Source: Campylobacter hyointestinalis subsp. hyointestinalis
GTDB lineage: Bacteria > Campylobacterota > Campylobacteria > Campylobacterales > Campylobacteraceae
Reading direction: 5' to 3'
Assembly (NCBI RefSeq): GCF_013372145.1
Contig: NZ_CP053827.1
Location: 682,001 to 746,000 of the forward strand
DNA: 64,000 nucleotides
Within the stretch, counting starts at the first letter, position 1, and the number at the start of each line of letters is the position of its first letter. The position numbers and the translations under genes were made by a program. This document shows positions 25,931-36,014 of the stretch, piece after piece. The notes below the pieces were generated by a model. The model had not been told where the DNA came from. It made no database searches and saw only the letters and a program-made list of their open reading frames with translations.

Positions 25931-26090
25931 TTTTTTGAATTTTTTAATGTGGATTTTGATAGTTTTGTTTGTGTTTGTTTTTGTGGTAGGATTTAACCGT
26001 CAGATGATGGAAAAAAACCGCATTAGAGATGAGATAATAGCTAAAAGAAAAGAAGCAAAGCAAAACGAAGAAAATAAAAAAGATAAGTAA
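25923..26090 (+). CDS. Small single-pass membrane protein of unknown function
   Basis: A 55-residue frame from TTG 25923 that overlaps the preceding gene by 8 bp. It begins SDFLNFLMWILIVLFVFVF with a single transmembrane helix (about 5–25), followed by a strongly charged tail ending KEAKQNEENKKDK. A small gene of similar size stands before glyS in other Campylobacter as I recall. Function unknown; coding status is supported by the tight overlap and the membrane-plus-basic-tail pattern. Confidence 0.6.
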   Translation: MSDFLNFLMWILIVLFVFVFVVGFNRQMMEKNRIRDEIIAKRKEAKQNEENKKDK

Positions 26091-26142
26091 GTTTTAGTGC
26101 TATAAAGCTATTTGTATTTATAACGAAAAATGGAGATGAAAA

Positions 26143-28164
26143 ATGAGATTATTGATTGAGATCGGCGTAGAAGAACTGCCGGCGATTCCTTTTTTAAAAG
26201 AGTTAAAAAATATAGTTCCAAAATGGAAAAGTTTGCTGGACGTTTACGGGCTTGAGTCTAAATTTGAGTTCGAATTTACGCCTAGAAGACTGATGATAAG
26301 CGGTGAGATCCCTGAGTTTTCAAAAGATATAGAAGCAGAGTTTATAGGTGCTCCAAAAGCTGTAGCACTTCAAAATGGAACTTGGAGTGCAGCTGCAAAA
26401 AGTTTTGCTAATAAATGTGGGATAAGCGAAGCCAAGCTTGAGTTTAAAGATATAAAAGGTAAAGAGGTTTTATACTATAAAAGTGTTCAAAAAGGAAAGC
26501 TTGCAAGCGAACTTTTACCAGAAATGATCTCTAAATTTGTAAGTTCTTTAAATTTTGGAAAGTCTATGCGCTGGGGAAGCGGCGAATATGAGTTTATTCG
26601 CCCGATCCGCTCGCTCATCTGTATGCTTGATAATGAAAGCGTTGAGTGTGAGTTAATGGGAGTGAAAAGCGATAAGGCGTTCTATCCTCATAGAAGATAT
26701 GGGTATGAACTTATTAAATTTAATACCATAGACGAGTACTTTGAGCTTCTACCTAAATTTGGTATTATGCTTAAAAGCACGGATAGAAAAGCTAAAATAC
26801 TTAGCGAATTTAAAGAGATAGAAGCCTCAAGCGGTCTTAAGATAGAGCTTGACTTTGAGCTTTTAGACGAAGTTGTAGCCATAACAGAGTTTCCAACGGC
26901 TCTACTTGGCACTTTTGAAAAAGAGTTTTTGGAGGTTCCTTCTGAAGTCATCATCACTTCGATGAAAGAAAATCAACGTTATTTTCCACTTCATGATAAA
27001 AATGAAAAGTTAAGCAATCATTTTGTAGTGGTAAGCAATGCTTTAAGTGATGATAAAACACTCATTGTAAAAGGAAATGAAAAAGTACTAAGAGCTCGTC
27101 TTAGCGATGCTAAATTCTTTTGGGAGAGTGATCTAGCTGCTGAGTTTAGTAGTGAAAAACTAAAACAAATATCGTATTTAAACGAACTTGGAAGTATGTA
27201 TGATAAAGAAATTCGTGAGCGATTTGTCGCAAGGACTTTAAGTGGATTTTATGATAAAGAATTAAAGATCGAGTTTGATGGCGACTATGAACACGAGCTT
27301 GATCGCGCTGTGATGCTTTCTAAAGCAGATCTAACTACTGGTATGGTTTATGAATTTACGAATTTACAAGGCATTATGGGCGCTTATTACGCAGCTTACA
27401 GAAGAGAAAATCCTTTTATCGTAGAAGCGCTTAGGGAGCAGTATCTACCAAGTGGGGAAGGAAGCAAATGCCCTAGAACTTTGTTTGCTAGCATAGTTGC
27501 AGTCTCAAATAAGCTAGACACGCTTATGGGGCTTTTTAGTATAAATAAAATACCTAGTGGCACAAAGGATCCTTACGCGCTTAGAAGGGCTGCTAGTGGT
27601 ATTATCAAGATAGTTTTAAACTTAGGTATAAATTTTGATGTTAAAACTGTTTTAAATGCTATAAAATCAAATTATAAAGAATTTGATATAAGCTTGCTTG
27701 AAAACTTTATATACGATAGACTTTACTCTATGCAAGATGCTAATCCTTCAGTTGTCAAAGCTTGTATAAATAGCGGTGAGAGCGACATCAAAAAGTTAAA
27801 TTTAAATATTTTAGCTTTAAACGAAATTTGTAAAAAAGATGATTTTAAAGAGAGTTTTTCTACATTTAAAAGACTTGCAAATATCATAAAAGACGCTGAG
27901 ATTTGTACTGTAAATGAAGCGCTCTTTGAAGAGGAAAGTGAAAAAGAACTAAACTCTAAATTTAAAAGTTTAAATTTAGATGAAGAGAATGCAAAAGATT
28001 ATCTTGAGAGTCTTTTTGGACTAAAACCAGACATCGATAAATTCTTTGATAGCGTGATGATAAACCACGAAAATGAGAGTATCAAAGCAAACCGCAAGGC
28101 TCTAATCGGTCAGATCTATAAAGCGTTTTTACGTATCGCAGATATCAAGGAAATCAGTAATTGA
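26143..28164 (+). CDS. glyS: Glycine--tRNA ligase beta subunit
   Basis: The beta subunit of the alpha2-beta2 bacterial glycyl-tRNA synthetase, needed for tRNA recognition. The 673-residue protein shows the family start LLIEIGVEELPAIPF, FTPRRLMISG, SMRWGSGEYEFIRPIRS, ITSMKENQRYFPLHD, KADLTTGMVYEFTNLQGIMG and KDPYALRRAASGIIKI, and a C-terminal anticodon-binding region. Length is usual. GGAG lies before the ATG. The alpha subunit gene is not in the window. Confidence 0.96.
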   Translation: MRLLIEIGVEELPAIPFLKELKNIVPKWKSLLDVYGLESKFEFEFTPRRLMISGEIPEFSKDIEAEFIGAPKAVALQNGTWSAAAKSFANKCGISEAKLEFKDIKGKEVLYYKSVQKGKLASELLPEMISKFVSSLNFGKSMRWGSGEYEFIRPIRSLICMLDNESVECELMGVKSDKAFYPHRRYGYELIKFNTIDEYFELLPKFGIMLKSTDRKAKILSEFKEIEASSGLKIELDFELLDEVVAITEFPTALLGTFEKEFLEVPSEVIITSMKENQRYFPLHDKNEKLSNHFVVVSNALSDDKTLIVKGNEKVLRARLSDAKFFWESDLAAEFSSEKLKQISYLNELGSMYDKEIRERFVARTLSGFYDKELKIEFDGDYEHELDRAVMLSKADLTTGMVYEFTNLQGIMGAYYAAYRRENPFIVEALREQYLPSGEGSKCPRTLFASIVAVSNKLDTLMGLFSINKIPSGTKDPYALRRAASGIIKIVLNLGINFDVKTVLNAIKSNYKEFDISLLENFIYDRLYSMQDANPSVVKACINSGESDIKKLNLNILALNEICKKDDFKESFSTFKRLANIIKDAEICTVNEALFEEESEKELNSKFKSLNLDEENAKDYLESLFGLKPDIDKFFDSVMINHENESIKANRKALIGQIYKAFLRIADIKEISN

Positions 28165-29246
28165 GGCAGGATCAAGCATTTTTAAGAGATCAGCTTATAA
28201 CATATATTGGAAATAAGCGATCCTTGCTTGGGTTTATCGAAGACGGACTAAAATTCGCAAAAGACGGTCTTAATAAAAATAAGATAAGTTTCGTAGATCT
28301 TTTTAGTGGATCTGGTATAGTCTCAAGGCTAGCAAAATCTCACAGTAGTAAGATCTTCGCAAATGATTTGGAGTTTTATTCAAAAATAATCAATGAGTGC
28401 TATTTGTCGAATTTAACTCTAAATTTGAAAAAAGATATAAATTTTTATTTTGATAAATTAAGCGGAATTTCCGAGTTTGAAAGCGGGTTTATAACAGAGC
28501 TTTACTCAGCAAAAGATGAAGATAACATCACAAAAGACGATAGGGTATTTTTCACAAAACGAAACGCACTTTACATTGATACGATGCGTAAAGCGATCGA
28601 TAAACTTCCTAGTGGGTTGCAAGCTTATTTTTTAGCTCCACTTTTATATCTAGCTAGTAATCATACAAACACAAGCGGAGTTTTTAAAGGCTTTTATAAA
28701 GATAAAAGCGGAATAGGACAGTTTGGCGGAGCTGGAAGAAATGCGCTTTGTCGGATAACTAAAAATATAGAACTTCAAAAACCGGTATTGTCAAATTTCA
28801 AATGCGACTTTGAAGTCACGCAAAAAGACGCTATGGAGTTTGCAAAAGATATGGATAACGTGGATGTCGTCTATCTCGATCCTCCGTATAATCAGCATCC
28901 ATACGGCTCAAACTATTTTATGCTAAATTTAATAGCAAAGTACGAAAGACCTATAGAGATCAGTAAAGTCAGCGGCATACCAAAAGACTGGAATAGAAGC
29001 ATTTATAACAAAAAATCACTAGCAGCGGAAGCTTTTTTTGATCTTTTGCGTGCTTTAAAATCAAAATATCTTTTGATATCATTTAATAACGAAGGTTTTA
29101 TAAGCAAAGATGAGTTTTTACAAAATCTAAAAAAGATAGGCAAAACCGAACTAAAAGAGCAAAAATACAACGCTTTTAGGGGAAGTAGAAATCTATCAAA
29201 AAGAAACTTACACGTTACTGAGTGGCTCTACATAGTAAAAAAATAA
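28161..29246 (+). CDS. DNA adenine-N6 methyltransferase (class D12-like)
   Basis: A 361-residue SAM-dependent DNA methyltransferase. The motif order is alpha-class: YIGNKRSLLGFI near the N-terminus (motif X), FVDLFSGSGIVSRLA (motif I, SAM binding), FANDLEFYS (motif II) and VVYLDPPYNQHPYGSN (motif IV, DPPY catalytic loop). The start is TTG 28161, overlapping the glyS stop by 4 bp. No restriction endonuclease gene adjoins it, so it is an orphan in this window. The recognition site cannot be deduced. Confidence 0.85.
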   Translation: MRQDQAFLRDQLITYIGNKRSLLGFIEDGLKFAKDGLNKNKISFVDLFSGSGIVSRLAKSHSSKIFANDLEFYSKIINECYLSNLTLNLKKDINFYFDKLSGISEFESGFITELYSAKDEDNITKDDRVFFTKRNALYIDTMRKAIDKLPSGLQAYFLAPLLYLASNHTNTSGVFKGFYKDKSGIGQFGGAGRNALCRITKNIELQKPVLSNFKCDFEVTQKDAMEFAKDMDNVDVVYLDPPYNQHPYGSNYFMLNLIAKYERPIEISKVSGIPKDWNRSIYNKKSLAAEAFFDLLRALKSKYLLISFNNEGFISKDEFLQNLKKIGKTELKEQKYNAFRGSRNLSKRNLHVTEWLYIVKK

Positions 29247-29429
29247 CTCCTTTTTTTAGACTATTAAATTTCTTTTACTAGATAATTTTTTATCTCTTAT
29301 CTTTATATCTCACAATATCTCGCATTTTTATCTATTTGGATTAAAAATATAAATCAAATTTAAAACGGACAAAATTTGACCATAAGAGTGACTAAAATTT
29401 CATTACAAATTAAATTTGAGGAGAACAAA

Positions 29430-30784
29430 ATGGCTTCAAGTACTATAGATAGTAGAGTTTTTGGCGTGCTTTTTGCAAGCAAAGAGATGAATAAGATCTT
29501 CAGTGATGAAAATAGAACTCAAAAATGGCTAGACACCGAAGCGGCTCTTGCTAGAGCTCAAGCAAAACTAGGTATCATCACCGAGCAAAGAGCAGAGTAG
29601 ATCACTAAATTTGCAAAAGCCGAACTTCTAAATTTAGATGAAATCGGTGAGGGATATAAGAGTTCGATCACTATAGTTCCTCTTCTTAGAGTTTTTAAAA
29701 AGGCCTTTGATGATGATAGTGGTGAGTTCGTACATTGGGGCGCTACAAGTCAAGATATCATGGATAATGGACTTATACTTCAGATCCGTGAAGCTCACGC
29801 GCTCATTACTAAGCTTCTTACTGCTTCTTATGCTCACTGCATTGAAATATCTGAAAAATACAAAAATACAGTTATGGCTGGTAGAACTCACGTGATACAC
29901 GCTTTGCCTATAACTTTTGGATTTAAAACTGCTATGTGGGCGCAAGAGATTCGCCGCAGTCTAGATAGACTAGAAGAGATAAAACCAAGACTATTTGTAG
30001 GACAACTCAGTGGAGCAGTAGGAACTCTAGCTTCTCAAGAGGGCAAAGGACTTGAAATGCAACGCCTTATGATGGCTGATCTGGGTTTGAATCAACCAGT
30101 AATATCATGGCATCCAAGCAGAGATCATATCGCTGAGTACGTCAGTGTGCTAGCTATCATAGCTGGTACTTTAGGTAGGATCGCAAGAGAGATTTTGAGC
30201 TTGCAAAGAACTGAAATTTGCGAAGTCGAAGAGCCTTTTTTATGGGAAAAGTAGGAAGCTCTACGATGCCACACAAAAGAAATCCGCAAGTTTGCGAGGG
30301 TATCATCGCTCAGTCTCGCATCGTGCGATCTCAAGCTCCACTTGCAGTAGAAGTCATGGGATGTGAAAATGAACGCGACTGGGGTTGTGAGCTAGTAGAG
30401 TGGGACTGCGTACCAAAAGCATCTATCTATCTAGCAAACGCTCTTAAAAGCACAAATGACGTCTTAGAAAATTTGATCGTTTATCCAGAACATATGAAAG
30501 AAAATCTAAACAAGCTCAAAGGAGCGATGCTAAGTGAAGCTGTGATGCTACATCTTGGCGAAAAACTCGGTCGTTTATCGGCTCACGAGATAGTTTATGA
30601 AGTATGTATGAAAGCTTTCACTGATGGTAAGCCTGTGATAGATGATCTTTTAGAGCGTGAAGAAGTGGCTAAGCATTTTACAAGGGCTGATCTTGAAGAG
30701 ATTATGCAGCCAGAAAAATACGTTGGTTTAAGCGCTGAGTTTGTCGATAGAGTAGTAGCAGCTAGCAAGGATATCTTAGGATAA
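29430..30784 (+). pseudogene. Aspartase/fumarase-superfamily lyase (PurB/CMLE-like), inactivated
   Basis: The reconstructed protein is about 451 residues with the superfamily signature GSSTMPHKRNP, VHWGATSQDIMDNGL, GRTHVIHALPITFGF and QLSGAVGTL. It is broken twice: an in-frame TAG at 29598–29600 (after EQRAE; homology continues with ITKFAKAELL), and a one-base loss in a T-run at 30236–30241 (six T where seven restore EEPFFMGKVGSS). The family eliminates fumarate or similar from substituted succinates. Its association with a dicarboxylate transporter suggests catabolism of a succinyl-type compound rather than purine synthesis. The ribosome-binding site GAGGAG is intact. Confidence 0.88.
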
Positions 30785-30838
30785 GTTTATTTGGTTAGGT
30801 TTATACCTAAATTTAGTTAAATTTAAAAAGGGTTGGAT

Positions 30839-32241
30839 ATGAAAAGCAAATTTATAAAAGGCTTAGTAGTCATAGCTATCGGTGTGCTTGTGTGGTTTTT
30901 GCCTCATCCAGACGCAGTCAGTGCTCAGGCGTGGCATCTTTTTGCTATCGTTTTAGCGACTATCTTAGGGCTTATTTTTCAGCCGCTTCCTATAGGAGTG
31001 GTTGCTTTTTTTGGTGTAACAGTAGCGATTTTGACAAACGTTATGAAGCCTTCTGAAGCGCTCAGTGGATATGCTAGCACTACTATTTGGCTCATTGTGT
31101 GTGCGTTCATGATAGCTAGAGGATTTATCAAAACAGGTCTTGGCAAACGCATAGCTTATAAGATCATAAGTATATTAGGTGATAGCACGCTAAAACTTGG
31201 ATATTCTATCATCATAAGCGACGCGGTCATCTCTCCAGCTATGCCAAGTAGCGGTGCAAGAGCAGGTGGAATACTTTTTCCTATAGTCAAATCCTTATCT
31301 AGCGCCTTAGGCTCAGAGCAGGGTGAAACTCGTAAAAAAGCTGGTGCGTTTTTATGCAGACACTTTGGCAAGGAAACGCTGTAACAAACGGTATGTTTCT
31401 CACATCAATGGCGGGCAATCCACTCATAGCTAGCTTAGCGCTAACTACTTTTGGTGTGGAGATCTCATGGGGGCTTTGGGCTATGGGAGCCATAGTACCA
31501 GCGCTTGTTTCTTTGGCGGTGATACTTTATGTACTTTATAAAATTTACCCACCACAGATCAAAGACTATCCACAAGGTAAAGAGATAGCTAGAGCTGAGC
31601 TAGCTAAACTAGGCTCGCTTCAAAAAAACGAGATTGTGATGATAGGCGTATTTATCGGAGCTTTGATATTGTGAGCTACTGGAAGCATCACATGGCTTAA
31701 TGCTACTACTGTGAGTATGATAGCAGTCGGTGTTATGCTTGTTTTTGGCGTACTTGAATGGAATGATTTTATAGGTGAAAAGGGCGCTTGGGATACGCTT
31801 ATTTGGATGGGTTCTTTGATAACTTTAGCCGGTGGGCTTTCTAAGCTGGGCTTTGTGACTTGGTTTGCCTCATGGATGAGCGGTACTATGGGTGGGCTTA
31901 GCTGGACTTTGGTAATGGGAATTTTGGTTCTTGTTTATGTTTTTACTCATTATTTTTTTGCTAGTTTGACTGCGCATATTACCGCGATGTATGCGACGTT
32001 TGGAGCTGTAGCTATAGCTGCTGGAGCAGACGCTGTGTTTGTAGCTCTTGTCTTTGCATACGCATCAAATTTGATGATGCCAGTTACTCATTATGGTGGT
32101 GCACCAGCTCCTATTATATTTGGCGCTGGATATAATACGCAAAATGAGTGGTGGCGACTTGGTTTTATCATTACTCTGATAAATCTTGGTATATGGATAA
32201 TAATCGGTGGAATTTGGTGGAAAGTTCTAGGATTGTGGTAG
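30839..32241 (+). pseudogene. DASS-family anion:sodium symporter, inactivated
   Basis: The reconstructed protein is about 467 residues with many membrane helices and DASS/CitT-type motifs (PLPIGVVAFFGVTVAILTN, SPAMPSSGARAGGILFPI, NAVTNGMFLTSMAGNP, MMPVTHYGGAPAPI). It is broken by a one-base loss in a T-run near 31351–31355 (five T; six restore GAFFMQTLWQGN) and by an in-frame TGA at 31672–31674, where a Trp codon is expected (ALIL-stop-ATGSITW). It would have imported a di- or tricarboxylate. It starts at ATG 30839, 55 bp after the lyase. Confidence 0.87.
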
Positions 32242-32267
32242 AATTAGGCTAAATTTAAGGCAAAGCG

Positions 32268-33212
32268 ATGAAAAATAAAAAGATCTTTGAGATTTTAGAA
32301 CTTTTAGACGAGCTGACTTCTGGTCGTGAGGTCGTAGTGAAAAATTACGCCTTAAAAAGTGGTCTAAGCGATCGAACTATCAGAAGATATCTTGGGGATT
32401 TGCGTGAGTTTTTTTGGGGAAAATGCTATTTTTAGTATTTCTCAAGGCTCATATATCTGCAAAAATAAAGAACTTTTCAAACGCTTTGTTATGCCAAATG
32501 AACAGCAAGATGAGAGTGAAAAACTCATAGATATGCTCCACATTATCAACCCGGGTTTTGCTAAGTTTATGCCTCAAACTCACAAAAAAGTAGATGCTAA
32601 ACTCACAAAAGAGTTAGCAAGCGTGTTTTTGATAAAAGGTAGTCCGCATGAGCAAAGCCCGAATTTACGTATCTTTGGACTGATACAAAAGGCTATTAAA
32701 TTTAGAAGATATTGCGATTTGACTTATGAAGATGAAGAGCTAAAAAATGTCAAGATTTTAAAGATTATTTATTCTAAGGGCAATTGGCAACTAGCGACGC
32801 TTTGCGATACTAACCAAAACAACGGATATAAGGTGCTTAGGTTATGTTTTGTCAAAGACGTGACAATCAAAAAAAGTTCATTTTATATCGATGACTATAC
32901 CGAGAATTTCGTTAGAAATAGTGAAACATTTATGGATGGATACAGACAAAAGGCTTATGAATGTATCGTCGCAGTCTCGCCAAACGTAGCAAAATACTTT
33001 AAGCAAAAGCGTTTTTTTCGCTCACAAAAGATCATCGGCGAATGCGAGAAGGCTGGATAAAGATCAGCTATGAGATCACTAGCGATGATATGATAGTGAT
33101 GCTGTTTAAACGTTGGTTTCCAGATATGGTTGTACTAAGTCCTACTGCTTTGCGAGATAAATTTAGTCTGATGCTTAAAGACTACAATAAACTTATGAGT
33201 GAATTTAAGTAA
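32268..33212 (+). pseudogene. WYL/HTH-type transcriptional regulator, inactivated
   Basis: The N-terminal HTH part (KIFEILELLDELTSGREVV … DRTIRRYLGDLREFF) runs from ATG 32268 but shifts frame at a T7 run (32409–32415; six T restore the frame to GENAIFSISQGS). The middle contains a WYL-like region, and a second shift near 33050 separates the C-terminal part (ISYEITSDDMIVMLFKRWF … MSEFK). It lies 26 bp after the transporter in the same orientation, so it was probably the local regulator of the lyase–transporter operon. Confidence 0.8.
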
Positions 33213-33293
33213 AACTTGCTTTTGTATATCGGTAAATTTAACTGATTTTTGCTTGAACTTAGCGTTTAAATTTGGTCAAATGTTTATTGAATT

Positions 33294-33698
33294 CTAAAAC
33301 TTTCCGCTATAAAGTACTTTTTCATCGAAGTCGTATTGTACGTATATTTTTCCGTCTGTTTTTCTAACGTCTCTTAAGTACCTAGCTATGTCTGCAGCTG
33401 TTTTTTCAAAAGTTTTTTGGCTTATTTTCGTTTTTCCTATCAAATTTGCTTGCGTGTCTTTTGTTTGCGCTTTTAAATTTACATCAGACAATATATCTTT
33501 ATACATCAGCACTATATCTTTTTGATTTTGCTCATCTATACTCATATAACCAACTTCTATATCGTAGCTAGCTTCGTCATTTTGCGTCTGTAAATTTGAA
33601 GTTTCTTGCTCTAAGATCTGAGTGTTTTTAACTGCGCTAGTTTGATTTGTACATGCACTAAAAAGTAGTGCAAAAGTCAAAATGTAAAGTTTTTTCAT
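33294..33698 (-). CDS. Small lipoprotein, last gene of the P1B-ATPase operon
   Basis: A 134-residue protein with a lipoprotein signal peptide (MKKLYILTFALLFSAC, lipidated Cys16). The mature part is acidic, with YDIEVGYMSIDEQNQKDIVLMYKDILSD and a C-terminal KIYVQYDFDEKVLYSGKF. I do not recognise a family. It overlaps the preceding gene by 4 bp (ATGA), so it belongs to the eight-gene operon. A role at the inner or outer membrane alongside the metal system is inference from position. Confidence 0.75.
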   Translation of the reverse strand: MKKLYILTFALLFSACTNQTSAVKNTQILEQETSNLQTQNDEASYDIEVGYMSIDEQNQKDIVLMYKDILSDVNLKAQTKDTQANLIGKTKISQKTFEKTAADIARYLRDVRKTDGKIYVQYDFDEKVLYSGKF

Positions 33699-33958
33699 AT
33701 ATCTTTTTTAGCTTTCTTTTTACTTTGTTCGTTTAAAAATTTAGCATATTTCGTGCCATAAAGACTAGCGTGCCAGACGCTAAATCCTATTAAAGCTACT
33801 CCAGATACCGTGTGCAACTTCGCGGCTTGTCTATTTTTTAAATTTAAAGCCGTTATGGCTAGTAGTGCTAGACTAGTACCCATCGCTATCTTAGCAGCGC
33901 TTCTTTGAAACTCTATATCTAATAATTTTCCGCTTATTATATCAAATTTATCTTGCAT
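33695..33958 (-). CDS. Small membrane protein of the P1B-ATPase operon
   Basis: An 87-residue protein, unknown family. Two hydrophobic segments (about 23–39, KIAMGTSLALLAITALNL, and about 50–66, VSGVALIGFSVWHASLYG) are separated by a short basic loop (KNRQAAK), with a Lys-rich tail KKKAKKDI. It overlaps the ATPase gene by 11 bp and the lipoprotein gene by 4 bp. A similar two-helix protein commonly follows such ATPases is only a suspicion. It may scaffold or modulate the pump. Confidence 0.75.
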   Translation of the reverse strand: MQDKFDIISGKLLDIEFQRSAAKIAMGTSLALLAITALNLKNRQAAKLHTVSGVALIGFSVWHASLYGTKYAKFLNEQSKKKAKKDI

Positions 33959-36014
33959 TAGTGTTCCTCGTATTTAGTGAATTTAAAAGTAGCGCTATGG
34001 TTGTTCCATTGTGTAAAACTGCGGTTTGGATAGGGTTTAGCTTACCAAGAGTAGCTCCTAGTAAAATGGCTGAATTTATACCTACTGTAGCTTTGAAATT
34101 TGTATTTATCTTATCCATTGTTTTGTTTGCTATGAGCTTTACTTTTGCTACTGAGCATATATCGTCTTTTAAAAGACTTATATCTGCACTCGCTTTTGCG
34201 ATATCTGCGCCTTTACTCATACTTATGCCGACATTGGCTTTAACTAAGCTTGGAGCGTCATTTATCCCGTCTCCTATGAAAGCTACTTTTTTACCTGAAT
34301 TTCTTAAATTTTCGATAATCTTTGCTTTATCAGTAGGCAAACAGTTTGCAAAGACTCTGTCTATACCTAGATTTTTTGCAACTTCTTCAGCTTTGCTTTT
34401 TATATCTCCGCTTAGCATTATTATCTCTTTTACGCCGTATTCTTTTAGTTTTGAGATGCAATCTTTTGCATTAGCTCTTATCTCGTCTTTTAAAGCTATA
34501 ACTCCTATGAGCTTTTTATCATAAGCTATATAAAGTAGAGCTGGACCGCTATTTTCTAAAATGTCTAGCCTGTCTTTGTGCGCTCTAAAATCCACCATTT
34601 CATCATCTTCTAAAAAGTGACGACTACCTATGATAACCTCTTTGCCTTTTACAGTCGTCTTTACTCCATGAGCTACTATAAATTCAACTTCTTCATGATG
34701 TATATGATGAAAGCCTCTTTGGTGTGCTGCTTTTACTATGGCTTCTGCTACTGGATGAAAATAGTGTTCTTCGGCGCTTGCACTTAAATTTAAAAGCTCA
34801 TTTGGGCTTATGTTTTCATCGAAGCTATAAATTTCGCTTACGCTTAAGTTTCCATAAGTTAGCGTTCCTGTTTTGTCAAATACAAAAGTATCAGCTGCGC
34901 TTAACGCTTCTATAGCTTTTGCACCTTTTATGAGTATTCCATCTCTTCCGCATCTACTAATGCTGGTTTTAAAAGCAACCGGAGTTGCTAGCTTAAGAGC
35001 GCACGAATAATCTGCTTGTAATACAGAAGCCATTGACATAGTGTTTTTATTTATCAAATAGCTAAGTCCTGCAAGTCCTAAGGTGACCGGGACTAATTTA
35101 TTGGCTAGTTTTGTAGCTTTTAGCCCTATGTTTGATTTTTCGTTTAGGCTTGACTGGATGTATTTTTTGATACGATTCGTCGTCGTTTCGTCTCCTATGA
35201 GCTCAGCCCATATTTTTATACGTCCTTCTTCGACTATAGTACCGCTCATAACAAGATCGCCTCGCTCTTTTTTTACAGGCTGGGCTTCTCCGGTCATACT
35301 GACTTGGTTTATACTTGCGCTTCCTTCTACGATATATCCGTCGATAGCTATGCTCTCGCCAGTAGATACTACTACAATATCTCCTTTTTTTATACCATTC
35401 GTATTTACCAAAACTAGCTCGTTTTTACCGTCTTTTTTTATCTCTATCCAAGCCTCTTTTATGCTAGGTTTTGCTAGTTCTTTTATGAGATCGTCACTTT
35501 TATGGACGGTGCTTTCTTCTATATATTCGCCCAAATTTAAAAGCAAATTTGTACCATTTGCCGCTCCGTAGTCTCCTCTTGCAAGGCTAACACTGACTGC
35601 TAAAGCCTCAAGCGTTTTGCTAGTAAGACCTTCGCTAAATAGCTCATAAGATCCAGCTTTTAGTAAATTTATCGAACCATATAATGAAGCTAATTTATTA
35701 AATTTAGCATTATTATTTAAAGCACTAAACACTAAAATAGCTATCGATTTATAAATTTCGGCTTTGCTGGGCTCTTCTTTTTTATTTTTTAACTTTTTTA
35801 TTTCTATACTTTGCAAACGCCTAAGTATTACATTTAAACTAGAATTATGAGTTACGATGATACTTTTTGCAGCTTTATTTACTCTTACGTTTGTAATCTC
35901 GTCGAATTTAAGGATATCTGCTTCTAATCCTCTTTCGTCGCTAAGCCTGTTTAAGTCATCGCATATAAATCTAATTCTATTGCCGATTTTGCTGGCAATG
36001 CTAATTCTTTGCAT
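33948..36014 (-). CDS. Atypical heavy-metal P1B-type ATPase (FezB/CtpC-like candidate)
   Basis: A 688-residue P-type ATPase. Residues 1–70 resemble a cysteine-free HMA domain (GNRIRFICDD … NVILRRLQSI). The actuator TGE is at 241–243; the metal-site helix reads DYSCALKLATP at 335–345 in place of the usual CPC; the phosphorylation motif DKTGT is at 380–384 (Asp380); the P1B HP pair is at 420–421; GDGIND is at 581–586; and TAVLHNGTTIALLLNSL lies near the end. The N-terminal helices that precede the actuator in other P1B pumps are weakly hydrophobic here. It pumps a metal cation, probably Fe(II), Zn(II) or Mn(II), across or into a membrane. It overlaps the neighbouring genes by 14 and 11 bp. The metal is inference. 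Confidence 0.87.
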   Translation of the reverse strand: MQRISIASKIGNRIRFICDDLNRLSDERGLEADILKFDEITNVRVNKAAKSIIVTHNSSLNVILRRLQSIEIKKLKNKKEEPSKAEIYKSIAILVFSALNNNAKFNKLASLYGSINLLKAGSYELFSEGLTSKTLEALAVSVSLARGDYGAANGTNLLLNLGEYIEESTVHKSDDLIKELAKPSIKEAWIEIKKDGKNELVLVNTNGIKKGDIVVVSTGESIAIDGYIVEGSASINQVSMTGEAQPVKKERGDLVMSGTIVEEGRIKIWAELIGDETTTNRIKKYIQSSLNEKSNIGLKATKLANKLVPVTLGLAGLSYLINKNTMSMASVLQADYSCALKLATPVAFKTSISRCGRDGILIKGAKAIEALSAADTFVFDKTGTLTYGNLSVSEIYSFDENISPNELLNLSASAEEHYFHPVAEAIVKAAHQRGFHHIHHEEVEFIVAHGVKTTVKGKEVIIGSRHFLEDDEMVDFRAHKDRLDILENSGPALLYIAYDKKLIGVIALKDEIRANAKDCISKLKEYGVKEIIMLSGDIKSKAEEVAKNLGIDRVFANCLPTDKAKIIENLRNSGKKVAFIGDGINDAPSLVKANVGISMSKGADIAKASADISLLKDDICSVAKVKLIANKTMDKINTNFKATVGINSAILLGATLGKLNPIQTAVLHNGTTIALLLNSLNTRNTNAR

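Noticed and set aside
29430-30784. Functional purB
   Set aside because: An in-frame stop and a frameshift break it, and the neighbours (dicarboxylate transporter, WYL regulator) do not suggest purine synthesis.
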